The notes: a model not told the origin generated them from the letters alone. A DNA stretch of 64,000 nucleotides from Apium graveolens (GCF_009905375.1 NC_133652.1:22373339-22437338), one strand, 5' to 3'; shown: positions 36,387-49,221, counted from the stretch's first letter. A program made the numbers and translations.

Positions 36387-38364
36387 ATTATTTCTATTCC
36401 CATGTTAGACTTGACTGGATTTTCGTTTGTTATTCAGAATAATAAATGTTCAATTCTTAGAGATAACGTTCTTTATAACAGTGGTATTTTAAATAATGGT
36501 CTGTATGTATGTGACGTAGAGCATAATTTACTACAAATTGAACATACTAATAAAAGAAAAAAGGATGATGAAAATCTCACTTTCTTGTGGCACTGCAGAC
36601 TTGGTCATATTAGTGAAAATAGACTGCGGACATTGCATAAGGAAGGGTTACTTGACCCCTTTGATTTTGAATCATATCCTACATGCGAGTCTTGTCTATT
36701 GGGTAAAATGACCAAATCTCCATTTAGTGGACATGGAGAGAGGGCTGCAGATTTGCAAGGATTGGTACACACAGATGTATGTGGACCAATGTCTACGCAA
36801 GCCATGGGTGGATTTTCTTACTTCATTACTTTCATAGATGATCGAACTAGATTCAGATATGTGTATTTGATGAAACACACGTCTGAAGCCTTTGAAAAGT
36901 TCAAAGAATATAAGTATGAAGTGGAGAAACAAACCAAACATAGTATTATAACTCTTCGATCAGATCGAGGTGGTGAATACTTGAATGGAGAGTTTCTAGC
37001 TTATCTCAAAGAAAATGGTATAGTCTCCCAGTGGACTCCTCCATATACTCCACAGTTGAATGGGGTATCTGAAAGGAGAAATCAAACTTTGTTAGACATG
37101 GTTCGGTCCATGATGAGCTATGCGAATCTTCCAGTATTCATGTGGGGTTATGCATTGGAAACCTCAGCATATTTACTGAATAAGGTGCCTTCCAAATCTG
37201 TTCCTCAAACTCCATATGAGATATGGAAAGAAAGGAAACCGAGTCTTAAACACGTTAAGATTTGGGGATGTCCAGCTTATGTCAAGAAAGTTGACCCTAA
37301 TAAGCTGGAATCTCGATCCGTAAAATGTAATTTTGTGGGATATCCTAAAGAGACTTTAGGGTATTACTTTTACACAGATCATAGGGTGTTTGTCTCCAGA
37401 CATGCTAGCTTCTTGGAAAAGCAGTTTATCCTTGAAGGAAACAGTGGGAGCAAGATTGAACTTGATGAAGTTCAAGAAGCACAAACTACTACGGTTCAAG
37501 TGGAAACACCTATTCAGACTGAACAACCATCTGTGGAACAGCCCATTCGTAGGACATGGAGAGTGTCTCGCCAACCTGAGAGGTATTATGGCCTTATCAT
37601 TGAGAATGACAATGAGTTGTCAATCATTGATGATGAGGACCCTATGACCTATAATGAGGCTATGAGTAGTGTTGACTCAGAGAAATGGCATAGTGCCATG
37701 AAATCCGAAATGGAATCTATGTATACCAACCAAGTATGGACTTTGGTTGAAGCACCTGAGGGTGTGAAGCCTATTGAGTGCAAATGGGTATATAAAAGAA
37801 ATATTGGAGCAGATGGCCAGGTGGAGACCTATAAGGCCAGGCTCGTGGCAAAAGGATTCAAATAAAGTCAAAGGATTGACTTTGATGAAACTTTTTCACC
37901 CGTAGCCCTGTTAAAATTAATTCGGATTTTGCTTGCGATTGCTTACTACGACTTTGAGACCTGGCAAATGGACGTGAAAACGGCCTTCGTCAATGGGAAA
38001 CTTGAAGAGGAAGTGTATATGACACAGCTAGAGGGTTTTCTTTCCAAGGGAAATGAACACCTAGTGTGTAAGATGCTGCGAACCATATAGGGTTTAAAGC
38101 AAGCTTCTCGTAGATGGAACATCCGTTTTGATGAGACAATCAAAGAGTTTGGTTTTATCAAAAACATAGATGAACCATGTGTCTACAAAAGGTTAGTGGG
38201 AGCGTGGTAACATTTCTTGTATTGTTGAAAGAGGAGATGTGAATGTAAAGAGAGTTGACACACATAACAACATAGCAGACCCTTTAACAAAGCTACTTTC
38301 TCAAAGTCACTTTGATCGTCATAAAGACAAGATGGGTATTAGATACCAGAGTGATTGGCTTTAG
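36387..38364 (+). pseudogene. W integrase-RT-RNaseH, interrupted and internally deleted
   Basis: Coding resumes after the attat duplication. It holds the integrase zinc region (WHCRLGHISENRL...CESCLLGK), the catalytic core (HTDVCGPM, TLRSDRGGEY, NGVSERRNQT) and the first part of RT (EKWHSAMKSEMESMYTNQVW, CKWVYKRN). A TAA at 37863-37865 breaks the frame in RT, and a TAG follows near 38087. RT then runs to about 38215 (SGSVVTFLVL after a frameshift) and jumps straight to the extreme C-terminus (DTHNNIADPLTKLL). The YVDD box and most of RNase H are therefore missing. W cannot move without help. Confidence 0.8.
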
Positions 38365-38365
38365 T

Positions 38366-38378
38366 ACAAGTGGGAGAT
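38366..38378 (+). other. Polypurine tract of W
   Basis: ACAAGTGGGAGAT immediately precedes the TG of the 3' LTR. Confidence 0.75.
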
Positions 38379-40058
38379 TGAAAGAGATGTGTCCTAAGTC
38401 CAATCATGTATGATGATTTAGGAATAACTTTTATGTAATCTGTTTTGATTTCATTGATATTAATAAAAGACTTGTTTTGGTTTTATTGCGGGCTTTATCT
38501 ATTTAAGTGTTTAAATAAGATATACCATAGTTTAGAGTAAAGCTTTTTATGGATTATGATGAGATCATAATAATGAGACCTAAAAGATGATAACTCTGAA
38601 CTTAAATATTTCCTGGTCGTAGGATTACTAACTGGTTATTAGTAATCCGCAAAGATCGGTACATACTATGCTTGCTTCATTATGAAGGATGTCTGTTCTC
38701 ATAGACATTTGTGTGGTGACACTATAGCTAGTATGTAGGTGCTTATTATTGAATAAGTTCACTGAACATGACTCACACAACTGAACAACTGATGGAGTTC
38801 ACTCACGTGTCAGCAGATGTTCACATAGTGATAGTTGTACAAGTATACTTAGACTTGAGGTCATCATAGTCATCTTGTGTACACTGAACTATACTTTGGT
38901 TTAGTTCTTAGTCTCTAGGGACAATAATAAGGGCTCTACTGGGTGTAAGAATTTGTACACGAAGATAGTGTATGATCAATAAAGTATCTACCCCTTCCAG
39001 TGAAGGAAGAGAATGTTCAATTCTGATCCACTTATGCTAGTTCAAGAATCTCTGCCCAGAGTGAATGAAATTAGAAAGGAGTTTCTAATTCACATTAATT
39101 AGAACTAAACATAGTGAATGGGAAAGCATATGATTAAATAAGATAGGCTTGACACGAGTTCCATGCCTTGTATTTAATCATGACATTGCAGGGTAGAAGG
39201 AATTAATTGTACGGTAACTATTCACTGAATAGGTTCTTGGTATTCTAAGCAGTGAATTCGTATTATCCGGATAGTCGCGATATGCTGAGAAGTATCCCTC
39301 ACGATGTAGAATAAACATGATTAATTTATTAATTAATCATATTTAATGAATTAGAGAATTTATATAAATAATGATAAAATAGTTTTATTATTATTTATTT
39401 CTACTACCGGCTTAATATTGAACCTACAGGGTCACACCATAAAAGAGAATGATTTAATGGTGGAGGAATTAATTAATAATGGCTGGTAATTATTTATTTA
39501 TGAAATAAATAATTAATTAGCAAATTTAATAATTGATTAAATAAGATTTAATTAATTATAAATTAATTAAGAAAAGTTCTTAATATTATTAATTAAGAAT
39601 TTAATTTTGGAAATTAAATCAAGTGAGAGAATTATTTTTCTAAAGTGTTTAGAAAAGGGATTAATGATTAAAAGGTGTTTTAATTATTAGTTAATTGGTT
39701 AATAAGAATAATCAATTAAAGGGTTAATAATAATAATGTTTTATGGGAAAATTTTCAGTTGAAAATTTTGCCTATAAATATACTATTATAAACCCTATTT
39801 GCCTCAACCCAAAAAGGTTAAGCAAACCCTAATTCTCCCACCCCTTCCTCCTCCATTACATTGATCTCTTGGTGGATACCGGTGGAGTGCTTCACACTTG
39901 AGGAGCAGCTGCTAGGGATCTCCGCTCATCGTTCTTGTATCACTTTTAAAGGTTAGAAATTGATCCCATATGATTTAATCACGATTTGTATGCCTTTATT
40001 TGGATTTTATATCAAGAAAATTATTTTAACATGCTTCTGTGATGTATAAAATCCTACA
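38379..40058 (+). repeat. 3' LTR of W
   Basis: 1680 bp, the same length as the 5' LTR, with about 40 substitutions by eye. It is followed by the ggtta duplication. Confidence 0.9.
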
Positions 40059-40736
40059 GGTTATACAAGGACAAGTAATTAATTTCTAGTGAATTGAATG
40101 TAACATGCTGGAAATTAATTCTAAGATGCTCTTGGCAGTTGAAGAAGACAGAAGATAATATTTTGATCTGCTCAGCTGCTGTTTTTTTCTGTCTGATCTT
40201 TTTATTCTTATGTACACCTTCTTTTAACTTGGAAAGACTATCTCCAAGACTATGATTGTATTACCAAGACTATCGGTAATACAATCAAAATACTTGGCAA
40301 TACTTTCGGCAAGACAGTCTCTAGAGCTGCCAAGATAATTGGCAAGACTATCTCTAGAACTGCCAAGACAATCGGCAATACTATCCTGGATAGTCTTTCC
40401 AGTTCATTTTATTATCTTGCCAACAGTTCGATAATCTCTCTAACATAAAAACTAATTAAAATAATTATGAATTTGACTGTCACTTTGATGAGATCTCTGT
40501 TACATAAGTAGTTCCACTTTCTTGCTTTATTTTACTGAGGCTTGATCAAATAAATGAGCTTCTTTCAGTAATGTAATTCTTCCAGAATGTAGATTGACTT
40601 TGATTCCTTCTTTCTTTGACGAGTAATACTTACTGAGATCACTGTGACTGTCAGACTGCTATTTACTTATTATATTCTTATTTAAGTTGAGTTAAATCCT
40701 TGAACTAAACAAATAGGCCATGACATATGCCTTTCA
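40059..40736 (-). repeat. 3' LTR of X, proximal part with motif array
   Basis: On the minus strand the LTR starts TGAAAGGCATATGTC at 40736. The stretch 40233-40397 carries repeated AAGACTATC, its complement and near variants. The LTR continues at 17235 across element W. Confidence 0.7.
40253..40287 (-). ncRNA. Perfect hairpin displaying the X motif in its loop
   Basis: TGATTGTATTACC (40253-40265) pairs perfectly with 40275-40287, a 13-bp stem. The nine-base loop is exactly the family motif aagactatc. Confidence 0.65.
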
Positions 40737-40737
40737 A

Positions 40738-40750
40738 TCTCCCCCTTTTT
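40738..40750 (-). other. Polypurine tract of X
   Basis: The minus strand reads AAAAAGGGGGAGA just before the LTR, with the same GGGGGAGAT|TG junction as in element Z. Confidence 0.8.
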
Positions 40751-41018
40751 AAGACAATAACAACGAATACCTAGAGGATAACTCAACTAACAAATAAGAA
40801 AAAGATGTAACTTGAAAGACTAAGTAAATAGCAAAAAAGTTCTGGATTATATAAAACATTTCCAGATTCCATTAAACACATATAAATACAAGACATATGT
40901 TCCTTTAGACTGAACATGTGAGTGCATTGGTCCTATCTTAATTTAACTAAGCTCTAAAGATATGTTATAATGCAGCTTGAGCTTTCTGAATTTAGTTGTC
41001 TTCACTTCTGAATTCACT
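40751..41018. other. Non-coding DNA between env-like region and PPT of X
   Basis: AT-rich; no ORF or site seen. Confidence 0.5.
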
Positions 41019-44000
41019 TTATTCCAAAGATTGCAGCAAATCCTTGTCATAAACATGATCCTTTTCTAAAGAGTCACTGACTGGTGTAACTGGTTGAGCC
41101 CTGGCTGACTTCAGCTTATTTTTCAACTGATTGTACCTTTTGATGTTCTTTTCACAGTAAGCTTGAATCAGATTAGCAAATTTAGTTTTGAATTCAGACT
41201 TGTATCCAACAGTTCTTAGATGATGTTCCATCCAGACAAGATGCTTAGCAGAGTAATTTTTTAGAGATTGTGGATCAAGATTGCAGATTTGAAGACAGTC
41301 AGACTTAAAAATCTTACTTGAAAGGGCAAATTAATAACTTGAGGACTAGCCCTACTAGCAAACTCTTTTAGCCTTTCACGAAGAACTTCATTCAATTCTA
41401 AGTTTCTGCAAACCTTGTTGAGAAGAATCCAAATTTCAAATAAAGAACGATTCTCAAAGAGGTGAAGTGATATCTTGAAAGACCCTTCATTCTGACAGTA
41501 TACAAAGATGCTCATTTCATTTAAGACTTTGTCAAATCCAGTTGTAATCCTTGAGATTTCAATCTTGATAGCATCCATGTACATATCATTATTTGGATTT
41601 GAAGTTTCCAGCCTGTCAAGAAGACGTAGAAAGTCCATATCATTGTTTGTGCTTAGATGAGGTATATCAAGAACTTTTCTCGCTTCATCCCACCTTGCAC
41701 CAATCTTCTGCTTGACATCCCTTCTTCTTTCTTCAGCTTTAATGTTTTGAAGACGTTGTTTTTCAAGATTTTAAGTTCATCTTCTTTCCTCTTCAACTCT
41801 GCTTGCTGCTTCTTGAATTCTTTGTCAAAAACGGGATCCACTGGTGCTTCCTCTTCCCAGTCTTCAAAGTTAGTTTCTTCATCAGCTTCATAGAGACCAG
41901 ATTTATCTTCAATGACTGGTTCAGCAGGAACATCAAAGATATCAAAGTCATATTACTCTCCACTGTAGTAGACATCATCAGGCATGAAAGATGACGATGA
42001 TTTACCCTTTGTATCTGGATCAACCTTCCTTGTCTCTCCACTTGAAGAATCTTTTTCTTTGACATCCCCTTGCCTTCCACTATTCTTCCCTTGCTTCTCC
42101 ACCTTAGTTGAGGGATCCTCTACAGATTTCCCTTTCGAACCTTCCTGACCTCCATTTCCACTAGATCCTGAACCTCCACCAGACGGTCCTTCAAAGAATG
42201 TCATTTGCTCTGCATTAGGACATTGAGAATTTTTTATCATGAAATATAAGTGCTTCATCCCTTCGTTGAAATGTTCCATTCTCTTTTCTATCCTCAAGAA
42301 TCTAGAAGAGTCCATCATTTGATTCTGATCAACTAGCTGTTCTAGAGAGTCCATTTTAGCAATGATAGTGACCATTTCAGGTAGGCTTGAAAAGTCTTCG
42401 GCTGTTAGAAGTTGAGATTCCTGAATTGAGTTAAGCTTGGGTAGGACAGAGTTCTTCAAATCTCATAAATCATTCCGAATTAAAGTCAGCTGATTATTGA
42501 TAGAGGTGGGAAAAGAAGACCGTTCAACCACTTGTGCTTGGAATTTCTGAACCTCAGCCTGACTTCCAGCAAGTTGTTTAAAAGAAGCAATTTCTGATAA
42601 AAGACCTGCAGTGTATGTGCCATTGTGTGCACACATCTGAATTGCTCTCATGTTTGAATCACTCTCCCCACGTGCATGTGTTTCACTCAGTATAAGAGCA
42701 CGGGAGCCAGATTCCAAAGTTGTACCTACAGTAGAAATCACCCTAGCCCAGTGGTGGTGCAATGGGAATTCGCAAGTCCCTGTCCCTGATCAAGTCTATA
42801 ATATCATTTGGAATTGATACCCGAATTGCTTCGGTGATAGACTGATCAAGTTGCCTTCCACTTTCTCCAGTCAAAGCTGTGAGTGGAAAATCCCTTAAGG
42901 GAGCCAGAGATGTTCCCTCTGGGAGGGGAGAAAATGATTCTATTAGGAGTGGCTGAGAATCAGATTTTCCCTCTACAACCTGTGAAGGCTCTTCTACCGT
43001 AACAATGGTAGGCACTGTAACCATTCCTCAGTGCTCTCCGCTCATTGTGTCCTGATTAACATCTATTGGCATGTCTTCTCCCATTGTGTGTAATGGAAGT
43101 GTGCTTGACTCAGGACAAGATGCCATGGCCTTATGGTGAATTTTAATAGATTCATCCTGTTGAGAGGATGTTTCTAGTAACTGTTCATTGGCCATTTCAA
43201 ATTCCATGTCCTGTTGGGAGGACAAGGATGGGCTATCAGATGCCTTAGTGTATGTTCTTCTCTTATTTGGAGGAGGCAGAGCTGAGGGTTCACTCACAAC
43301 TACTTCACTTCCACTCACATCTCTCCTTACAGGTAATTTTTGAAGTGGTTGAGAGTTGAATATAGGATTTGACTCTGTGTTTGGCTCTATCACCTGGGTT
43401 AGAAGTTGTGGTTCTACAACATCTCGGTCAGACCTATCAACCTCTTGGGTTCCAGTAGCAGTAGATGCGTGCGGATGTATTACCTGAAGTAGAGTGACAG
43501 AAGAAGTTCCTGGATGGGTGGATTGATCCACTAGAGGTTGTTGCTCTTGAACTGGTTCTGGAATAGTGGGTAGAGGAATGAAGGTTGACATGAAAGGGGT
43601 CACAAGTACTGGAACTTGTGCAAATTTGAGTGAGGTTTCAAGCCGGGTGTGAAATTTCTTTTGAGTAGTTGGAGAAACCTCGAAAGATGCGTTTGCGAAA
43701 ATTGCCTTATGTTCTGGAGATAAGACATGGTTAGCAATAAGCATAAGGAACTTAGGGTAATAACAACGAACTTTCTGACCCCATGAATGGTCCTGCTTGG
43801 CAGAGAGAAGGCGTGAAAGAATTTTTGCAAAAAGTAATTGGCCTACATTGATCCTTTGATCGTAAACAATCGCAAGACCAATATACTGCAATAGTGAAGG
43901 AATATTTGCGAAACTAGATTTGGTGCAGTTGCCAAAAACTTTGGCCAGAGTGTCAAAGAAACAATCCCACTCAGGCACATGATCTAATTTTGATAGTTTA

Positions 44001-44364
44001 GATAAGTCAACTACCCCTGATAGTTGATGGAAGTGAAAAATTTTGAAATATCCTCATCAGTGGGTAACCCAACAAAATCTATTTCAGGTAAATTTAATGC
44101 CCTGTTTACCACAAACGGATTGATTGCGTACTGTGTATTCTCAATAGTAAACGAGAATGATCTTGAATCATCTGACGCAGATACGGTAGTACAAATCAGT
44201 TGGAGTAGATTAATTTTTAAATGAGTATCCGATGTAATAGCAGGGCTAACAAAGGAATGCTCATTTAAAAATCGAATTCAAGGCTTAAATTTCTCTATAG
44301 AGCAAATATCGGGATTAAAATAACCATTAAAATTATGTTTGACGATTTCAAAATTTTGGGCCAT
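41019..44364 (-). pseudogene. X env-like region, many breaks
   Basis: It begins MAQNFEIVKHNFNGYFNPD at 44364 and ends KDHVYDKDLLQSLE at 41019, running through fragments in different frames (largest 43028-43978, 316 codons). The N-terminal third contains WDCFFDTLAKVFGNC and SLLQYIGLAIVYDQRINVGQ, which occupies the same place as the N-terminal domain of the Z env-like ORF. The middle is Pro/Ser/Thr-rich and low in complexity. I see no signal peptide or transmembrane segment, so env-like describes position only. Stops near 44280 and 44013 and several frameshifts make it non-functional. Confidence 0.6.
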
Positions 44365-44579
44365 AGTAAAATGCACGGAAAAATTATATGTTAAAGATTA
44401 AACAATCAAAAACACAAGCCCACTTTTAGATAAAGCAATAAAATAACCAAGCCTAAAAAAAGTGATGAAAAACGAAACGGTAGAAGAAAGACTAAGTAAA
44501 AACTCGAGTCTGAGTACAATAACAATAGTCTTGGAAAGGAAAAACAAGTACATATATATGCTGATGCTTTTGAACTGGT

Positions 44580-44824
44580 AAGACTATTTGGATAGTCTTA
44601 CCGATAGTCTTACTAGTTATAAAGATATAAAAAATGAAAATAAAACCAAAATATTTGTATATAACTGAAAAAGTATACTTGCAAGACTATCAGCAAGACT
44701 ATCTAGATAGTCTTACCGATAGTCTTGCCAGTATAAAACACTGAAAGACTATAAAAATTAGTTAAAATACGAAAATATAATTTGTAACTAAAAAGACAGT
44801 TAGTAAGACTATGAAAATAGTCTT
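44580..44824 (-). repeat. Inverted AAGACTAT motif pairs in the X spacer
   Basis: Three inverted pairs lie at 44580-44599 (aagactatttggatagtctt), 44695-44714 (aagactatctagatagtctt, a perfect 20-bp palindrome) and 44805-44824 (aagactatgaaaatagtctt). Each is followed by accgatagtctt. The whole set recurs at 63211-63455. Confidence 0.85.
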
Positions 44825-45243
44825 ACCGATAGTCTTTTTAGTACAAAGAGACTAAATAACAACTGAATAACAACTAGAAAGACTAAATAACAACTAAATT
44901 AGCAGTAGAAAATAGAGTAAATCTGTACAAAAGTTAGATAATTCGAATATGTTGAAAAAATAGAGCAATTTTCAACTAAAATAAGTTTCTTTTTAATTTT
45001 ATCTTGTAAAATTTTAAGAGAAAAATATTTTTAGAGAAATTGGAAATATTTTCAAACTATTCAAATTATTATTAAAATAAATAAGAAAATAAGATAAAAT
45101 ACCACAAACAATAATTTACAATAATTTTATATTTTTTTATTTTTTTAAAAAAATAGGACACTGGTTGATAAAATAATTATACAAGTAACTAAAAATAGAT
45201 ACTTGTACAATTATTTAGGAACAAATATCAGATATTAACTAGG
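44825..45243. other. Rest of the non-coding spacer between pol and env-like region of X
   Basis: Strongly A/T-rich with poly-T and poly-A tracts near 45130-45155; no ORF. Confidence 0.5.
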
Positions 45244-48200
45244 TTACTTACTAAAACTATTCAATATACCCAATTTACCAACTAGTCTGGTAAATGTGGA
45301 TTCGTCAAGAGATTTAGTAAAAATATCTGCCGTTTGTTCCTCTGCGGGAATGAAAAATAACTCCATAGTACCATTCATGACATGCTATCGAATAAAATGA
45401 TACCTGATGTCAATGTGCTTGGTTCCGGTGTGCTGTACAGGATTGTTGGTGATTGTAATGGCACTTGTATTGTCACATAAAATAGGAATCTTGTCAAGTA
45501 CAAAGCCATAATCTCGTAGCTGATTCCTTATCCACAAGATTTGAGCGTAACAGCTTCGAGCAACAATGTATTCAGCTTCAGCTGTGGAGTTAGAAACTGT
45601 TTGCTGTTTCTTGCTGTACCATGAGACTAATCTGCTTCCTAGGAAATGACAGCTCCCTGAGGTGCATTTTCTATCAACAACACTACCTGCATAATCTGAA
45701 TCTGTATATCCAACAAGGTTAAAACCAGACTCTTCAGGGTACCAGATACCTAGATTAGGTGTACCCTTAAGATATCTTAAGATTTTTTTCACAGCAACGA
45801 GATGAATATCTCTAGGATCCGTTTGGAACCTTGCACACAAGCATGTAGCATACATAATATCAGGTCTACTTGCAGTCAAATAAAGTAATGAGCCAATCAG
45901 ACCTCTGTAACTTGTTAGATCTACCTTTATAGAGTTTTCACATGTACCAAGTTTAACAGCTGTAGATGACGGAGTTCTTGCTAATGCTGAGTCCTCCATG
46001 TTGTACTTTTTGAGGAGTTCTTTCAGATACTTGGATTGAAAAATAAATATTCCATCTGATCTTTGATTTACTTGTAATCCGAGAAAGAATTTCAGCCCTC
46101 CCATTAAGCTCATTTCAAATTTGTTGTGCATCAACTTAGCAAATCTCTTGCACAGATTATCATTAGTAGACCCAAATATTATATCATCCACATATACTTG
46201 GACTAGTATAGTATCATTCTTATGCTTTGTAGAGAAGAGAGTTTTGTCTATGACACCTTTTACAAAACCATTTTCAAGTAATAATTCAGAAAGAGTGTCG
46301 TACCATTTCCTTGGAGATTGTTTGAGACCATAGATAGCCTTGAAAAGGAAGTAGACAAAATCTAAATGATCTGGATCTTCAAAGCCAGGGGGTTGTTCCA
46401 CATAGACCTCTTCATCTAGCTTTCCATTCAGGAATGCACTTTTGACATCCATTTGATAAACTTTAAAGTTAGAGAATGCTGCAAATGCCAGAAATATCCT
46501 GATGGCCTCAATTCTTGCTACTGGTGCATAGGTTTCATCATAATCAATGCCTTCAACTTGAGAATACCCTTTGGTAACCAGTCTTTCCTTGTTTCCGATC
46601 ACTAATCCATCTTCATCCAATTTGTTTCTGAATACCCACCTAGTTTCAACTACTTTCTTGTGCCTAGGTCTAGGTACCAGCTTCCAGACTTGTTGATGTT
46701 CAAATTGATTGAGCTCATCTTGCATTGCAATATCCCAATCAGGATCAGTTAATGCTTCCTCCACTTTCTTAGGTTCCATTTCTGATAGAAACCCTGAATA
46801 AAGACATTCATTCTGAGTAGCACGTGTCGTTTTGACTCCAGCAACTGGATTACCAATAATCAGTTCAAAGGGATGAGCTCTATTCCACACTGTTTGTCTT
46901 GGAAGATTTGTCCTTGATGATTTACCTTGAAATTCAATAGGATGAGATGTTTGAATAGTTGATCCTGTACTATCTCCCCCTGAGTTGTTGTCTTGTTGAT
47001 TTGATGAGTCCCCCCTGTGTTGGTGGTATCTCCATTGTTACTAATGTTTCATCCACCTTCACTTGGGTCATCATCAACAATATCATTTCCATTGTCAACA
47101 ACAATCTCAGGTTCTTTGTCATCATCTGAATCTGGCACATTTAAGAACTTCAAAGTTTCAGATGGATCTTCTGTTTGGATAATTGGGAGTTTAGTGTCAT
47201 CAAAAGTAACATTGATATTTTCTATGACTTTATGTTGATCAATGATGTATACCCTGTAAGCTCTTCTAGAGTAACCTACAAAAATGGCTTCATATGCCTT
47301 GGCCTCGAGCTTGCCTCAACGATCATCTCCATCTTTTAGCACAAAACACTTGGCACCAAATACATGAAAGTAATTGAGTTTTAGCTTCTTTTCATTCATG
47401 AGCTCATAAGGGGTTTTCATAAAGTCTTTGTTGATTAAGGTTCTATTTTGGGTATAGCATGCAGTATTAACAGATCTGCCCAGAAGTACATTGGAAGTCC
47501 TGATTCACTTAGCATTGTCCTAGCAGCTTCAATCAATGTACGATTCTTTCTTTATACTACTCCATTTTGTTGTGGAGTTCTAGGAGCTGAGTATTGTCTG
47601 GAAATCCCTTTGGCTGCACAAAAATCATTAAGAGTTGCATTCTTGAATTTTGTTCCATTATCTGACCTTATTGCTCTAACAGGAAGATCAGACTCCATCT
47701 CAATCAACTTAATATGATCAATCACCATCTGAGGAGTTTCATCTTTGGAGTGTAAGAATAAAACCCATGTATACTTAGAGTAGTCATCAACAATCACAAG
47801 AACGTAACATTTTTTTGACATGGACATCACATTAACTGGACCAAATAAATCCATATAAAGTAATTGAAGGGGTGTAGTTATGGAAGATGTATTAGTGCTC
47901 CTGTGAACTGCTTTCTTTGACTTCCCTTTCTGACAAGCTTCACATAGTAATTCCTGTGTGAATTCGAACTTGGGTAGACCTTTCACTAATTCTCTTTTGA
48001 CTAGAGAATTCATTATTTTGAAATTAAGATGTGAAAGTCTCTTGTGTTGTATCCAACTGTCATCTGATGATGCTTTTGCATAGAAACAGTTAACTTCATA
48101 CTTGCTTCCAGAGTTCATGTCAGCTACGAACAGATTACCTTTCCTTACAAGAGAGCAGACTTCTCATTCTTTTTATGTAAGATCTGACACTTCTGCTTAT

Positions 48201-48480
48201 CAAATAAAACATTGTATCCCTTATCACATAATTGACTGATACTGAGCAGATTGTGCTTGAGACCTTGCACAACAGATACATTATCAATGATAACATTTCC
48301 AACTTCCAAGCAGCCATATCCCTCAGTCAAACCTTTGCTGTTATCTCCAAAGGTAACTACAGGGCCAACTTTCTCAACCACATTTGATAGCAGGGCTCTA
48401 TTTCTGGTCATATGTCTTGAGGATCCACTGTTTAGAATCCACACCACAGGGTTCACCTGTGAAATGCCCTGCAATATCAA
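45244..48480 (-). pseudogene. X pol: protease, integrase, RT, RNase H, broken
   Basis: Protease (48145-48480) reads WILNSGSSRHMT; the catalytic Asp of DSGC is Asn here. Integrase (47552-48118) has the zinc-binding HKRLSH...CEACQKG and the core motifs MDLFGPV and RSDNGTKF, and ends at a stop after PQQNGVV. RT/RNase H (45385-46890) is a long open stretch with YVDD at 46183-46194, [28 protein letters not shown] and AEAEY. A TAG at 45382-45384 splits off the last 46 codons (MNGTMELFF to the end). Clearly related to Z pol but more decayed. Confidence 0.8.
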
Positions 48481-48528
48481 TTGGGTTAAGCTTTCTTCGG
48501 AACCAAAATTTGATTGGGTCCGACATAC

Positions 48529-49012
48529 TTAATAAAATGGCCTTTGTCCAAAAACAACATTCTTGACTTTAATAACATCTACTTTCTCAATGACTGGGCA
48601 TTTTACCTTGTAAATAGCCTTAAAAAACTTGTGCTTAGGCTTAGGTACAAATGTCTCCTTCCTAACTTTAGGAGGACTAACAGTCTTAGGTCTATCATGC
48701 TTCTTGTTATTCATATGCTGACGAGGTGCAGTCTTATCATTGGATGCATGCTTTACATTGAAATAAACAAACATGACATTAAATGCACATGACATACAAT
48801 TAGCAACACCACATACTTTATGAGACAAATCAATAATAGGCATGTTATGCATGTTAGGCATGTTACTCTTTTGACCCACTTCATGAGTTTTTAAGTTAAC
48901 TTTGGTTGTTTTCATAACTTTGGCTTTGTCCTTAGAAACACATTTGTTGGGTGCAACACTCTCATTAAAAATATCCTCAGAACGCAACTCTTCTTGAATA
49001 ATGATAGAAGTC
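48529..49012 (-). pseudogene. X gag C-terminal fragment
   Basis: The frame is open from 49012 to 48529 and contains NMPNMHNMPIIDL, CGVANCMSC and a basic PPKVRKETFVPKPKHKFF stretch. This matches the Met/Pro/Asn-rich C-terminal Gag of SIRE-like elements. It is cut at 49012 by Y, so the capsid half of gag is missing. Confidence 0.6.
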
Positions 49013-49221
49013 TGTTAGTCCCCAACAATACAACAAGAATTACACAAGGGGGGTTGAATGTACTTCTGGCTACTTTTTGAAATTAAAGAAAAATGGTTCT
49101 AACTTAATAATTATAAGTGTTTGATTTACAAAATATGGAATGAGGAGTTAGATAAATCAGAACACAAGTAATTAAAAACATAAGTCTTTAAAAACTTTCT
49201 GGTGGATTTGAATGTATCCAC

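Larger units (their letters stand above)
17236..40058 (+). mobile_element. W: Ty1/copia retrotransposon inserted in the LTR of X
   Basis: Two 1680-bp LTRs (17236-18915 and 38379-40058) start TGAAAGAG and end CC(C/T)ACA. The 5-bp target duplication ggtta lies at 17231-17235 and 40059-40063. It contains a PBS, a long structured leader, gag, protease, integrase, a truncated RT/RNase H and a PPT. The Tekay element T sits in its pol. By eye the LTRs differ at about 40 positions. Confidence 0.9.
16944..49012 (-). mobile_element. X: SIRE-like Ty1/copia element with env-like region, minus strand, interrupted by W and T
   Basis: Reading right to left there is a gag fragment, protease, integrase, RT/RNase H, a non-coding spacer, an env-like region, a polypurine tract and the 3' LTR. 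Order and spacing fit the SIRE/Maximus type. The 3' LTR is split by element W (17236-40058). The 5' end is missing: X gag coding stops at 49012 where element Y begins. Stops and frameshifts in every domain show it is inactive. Confidence 0.75.
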
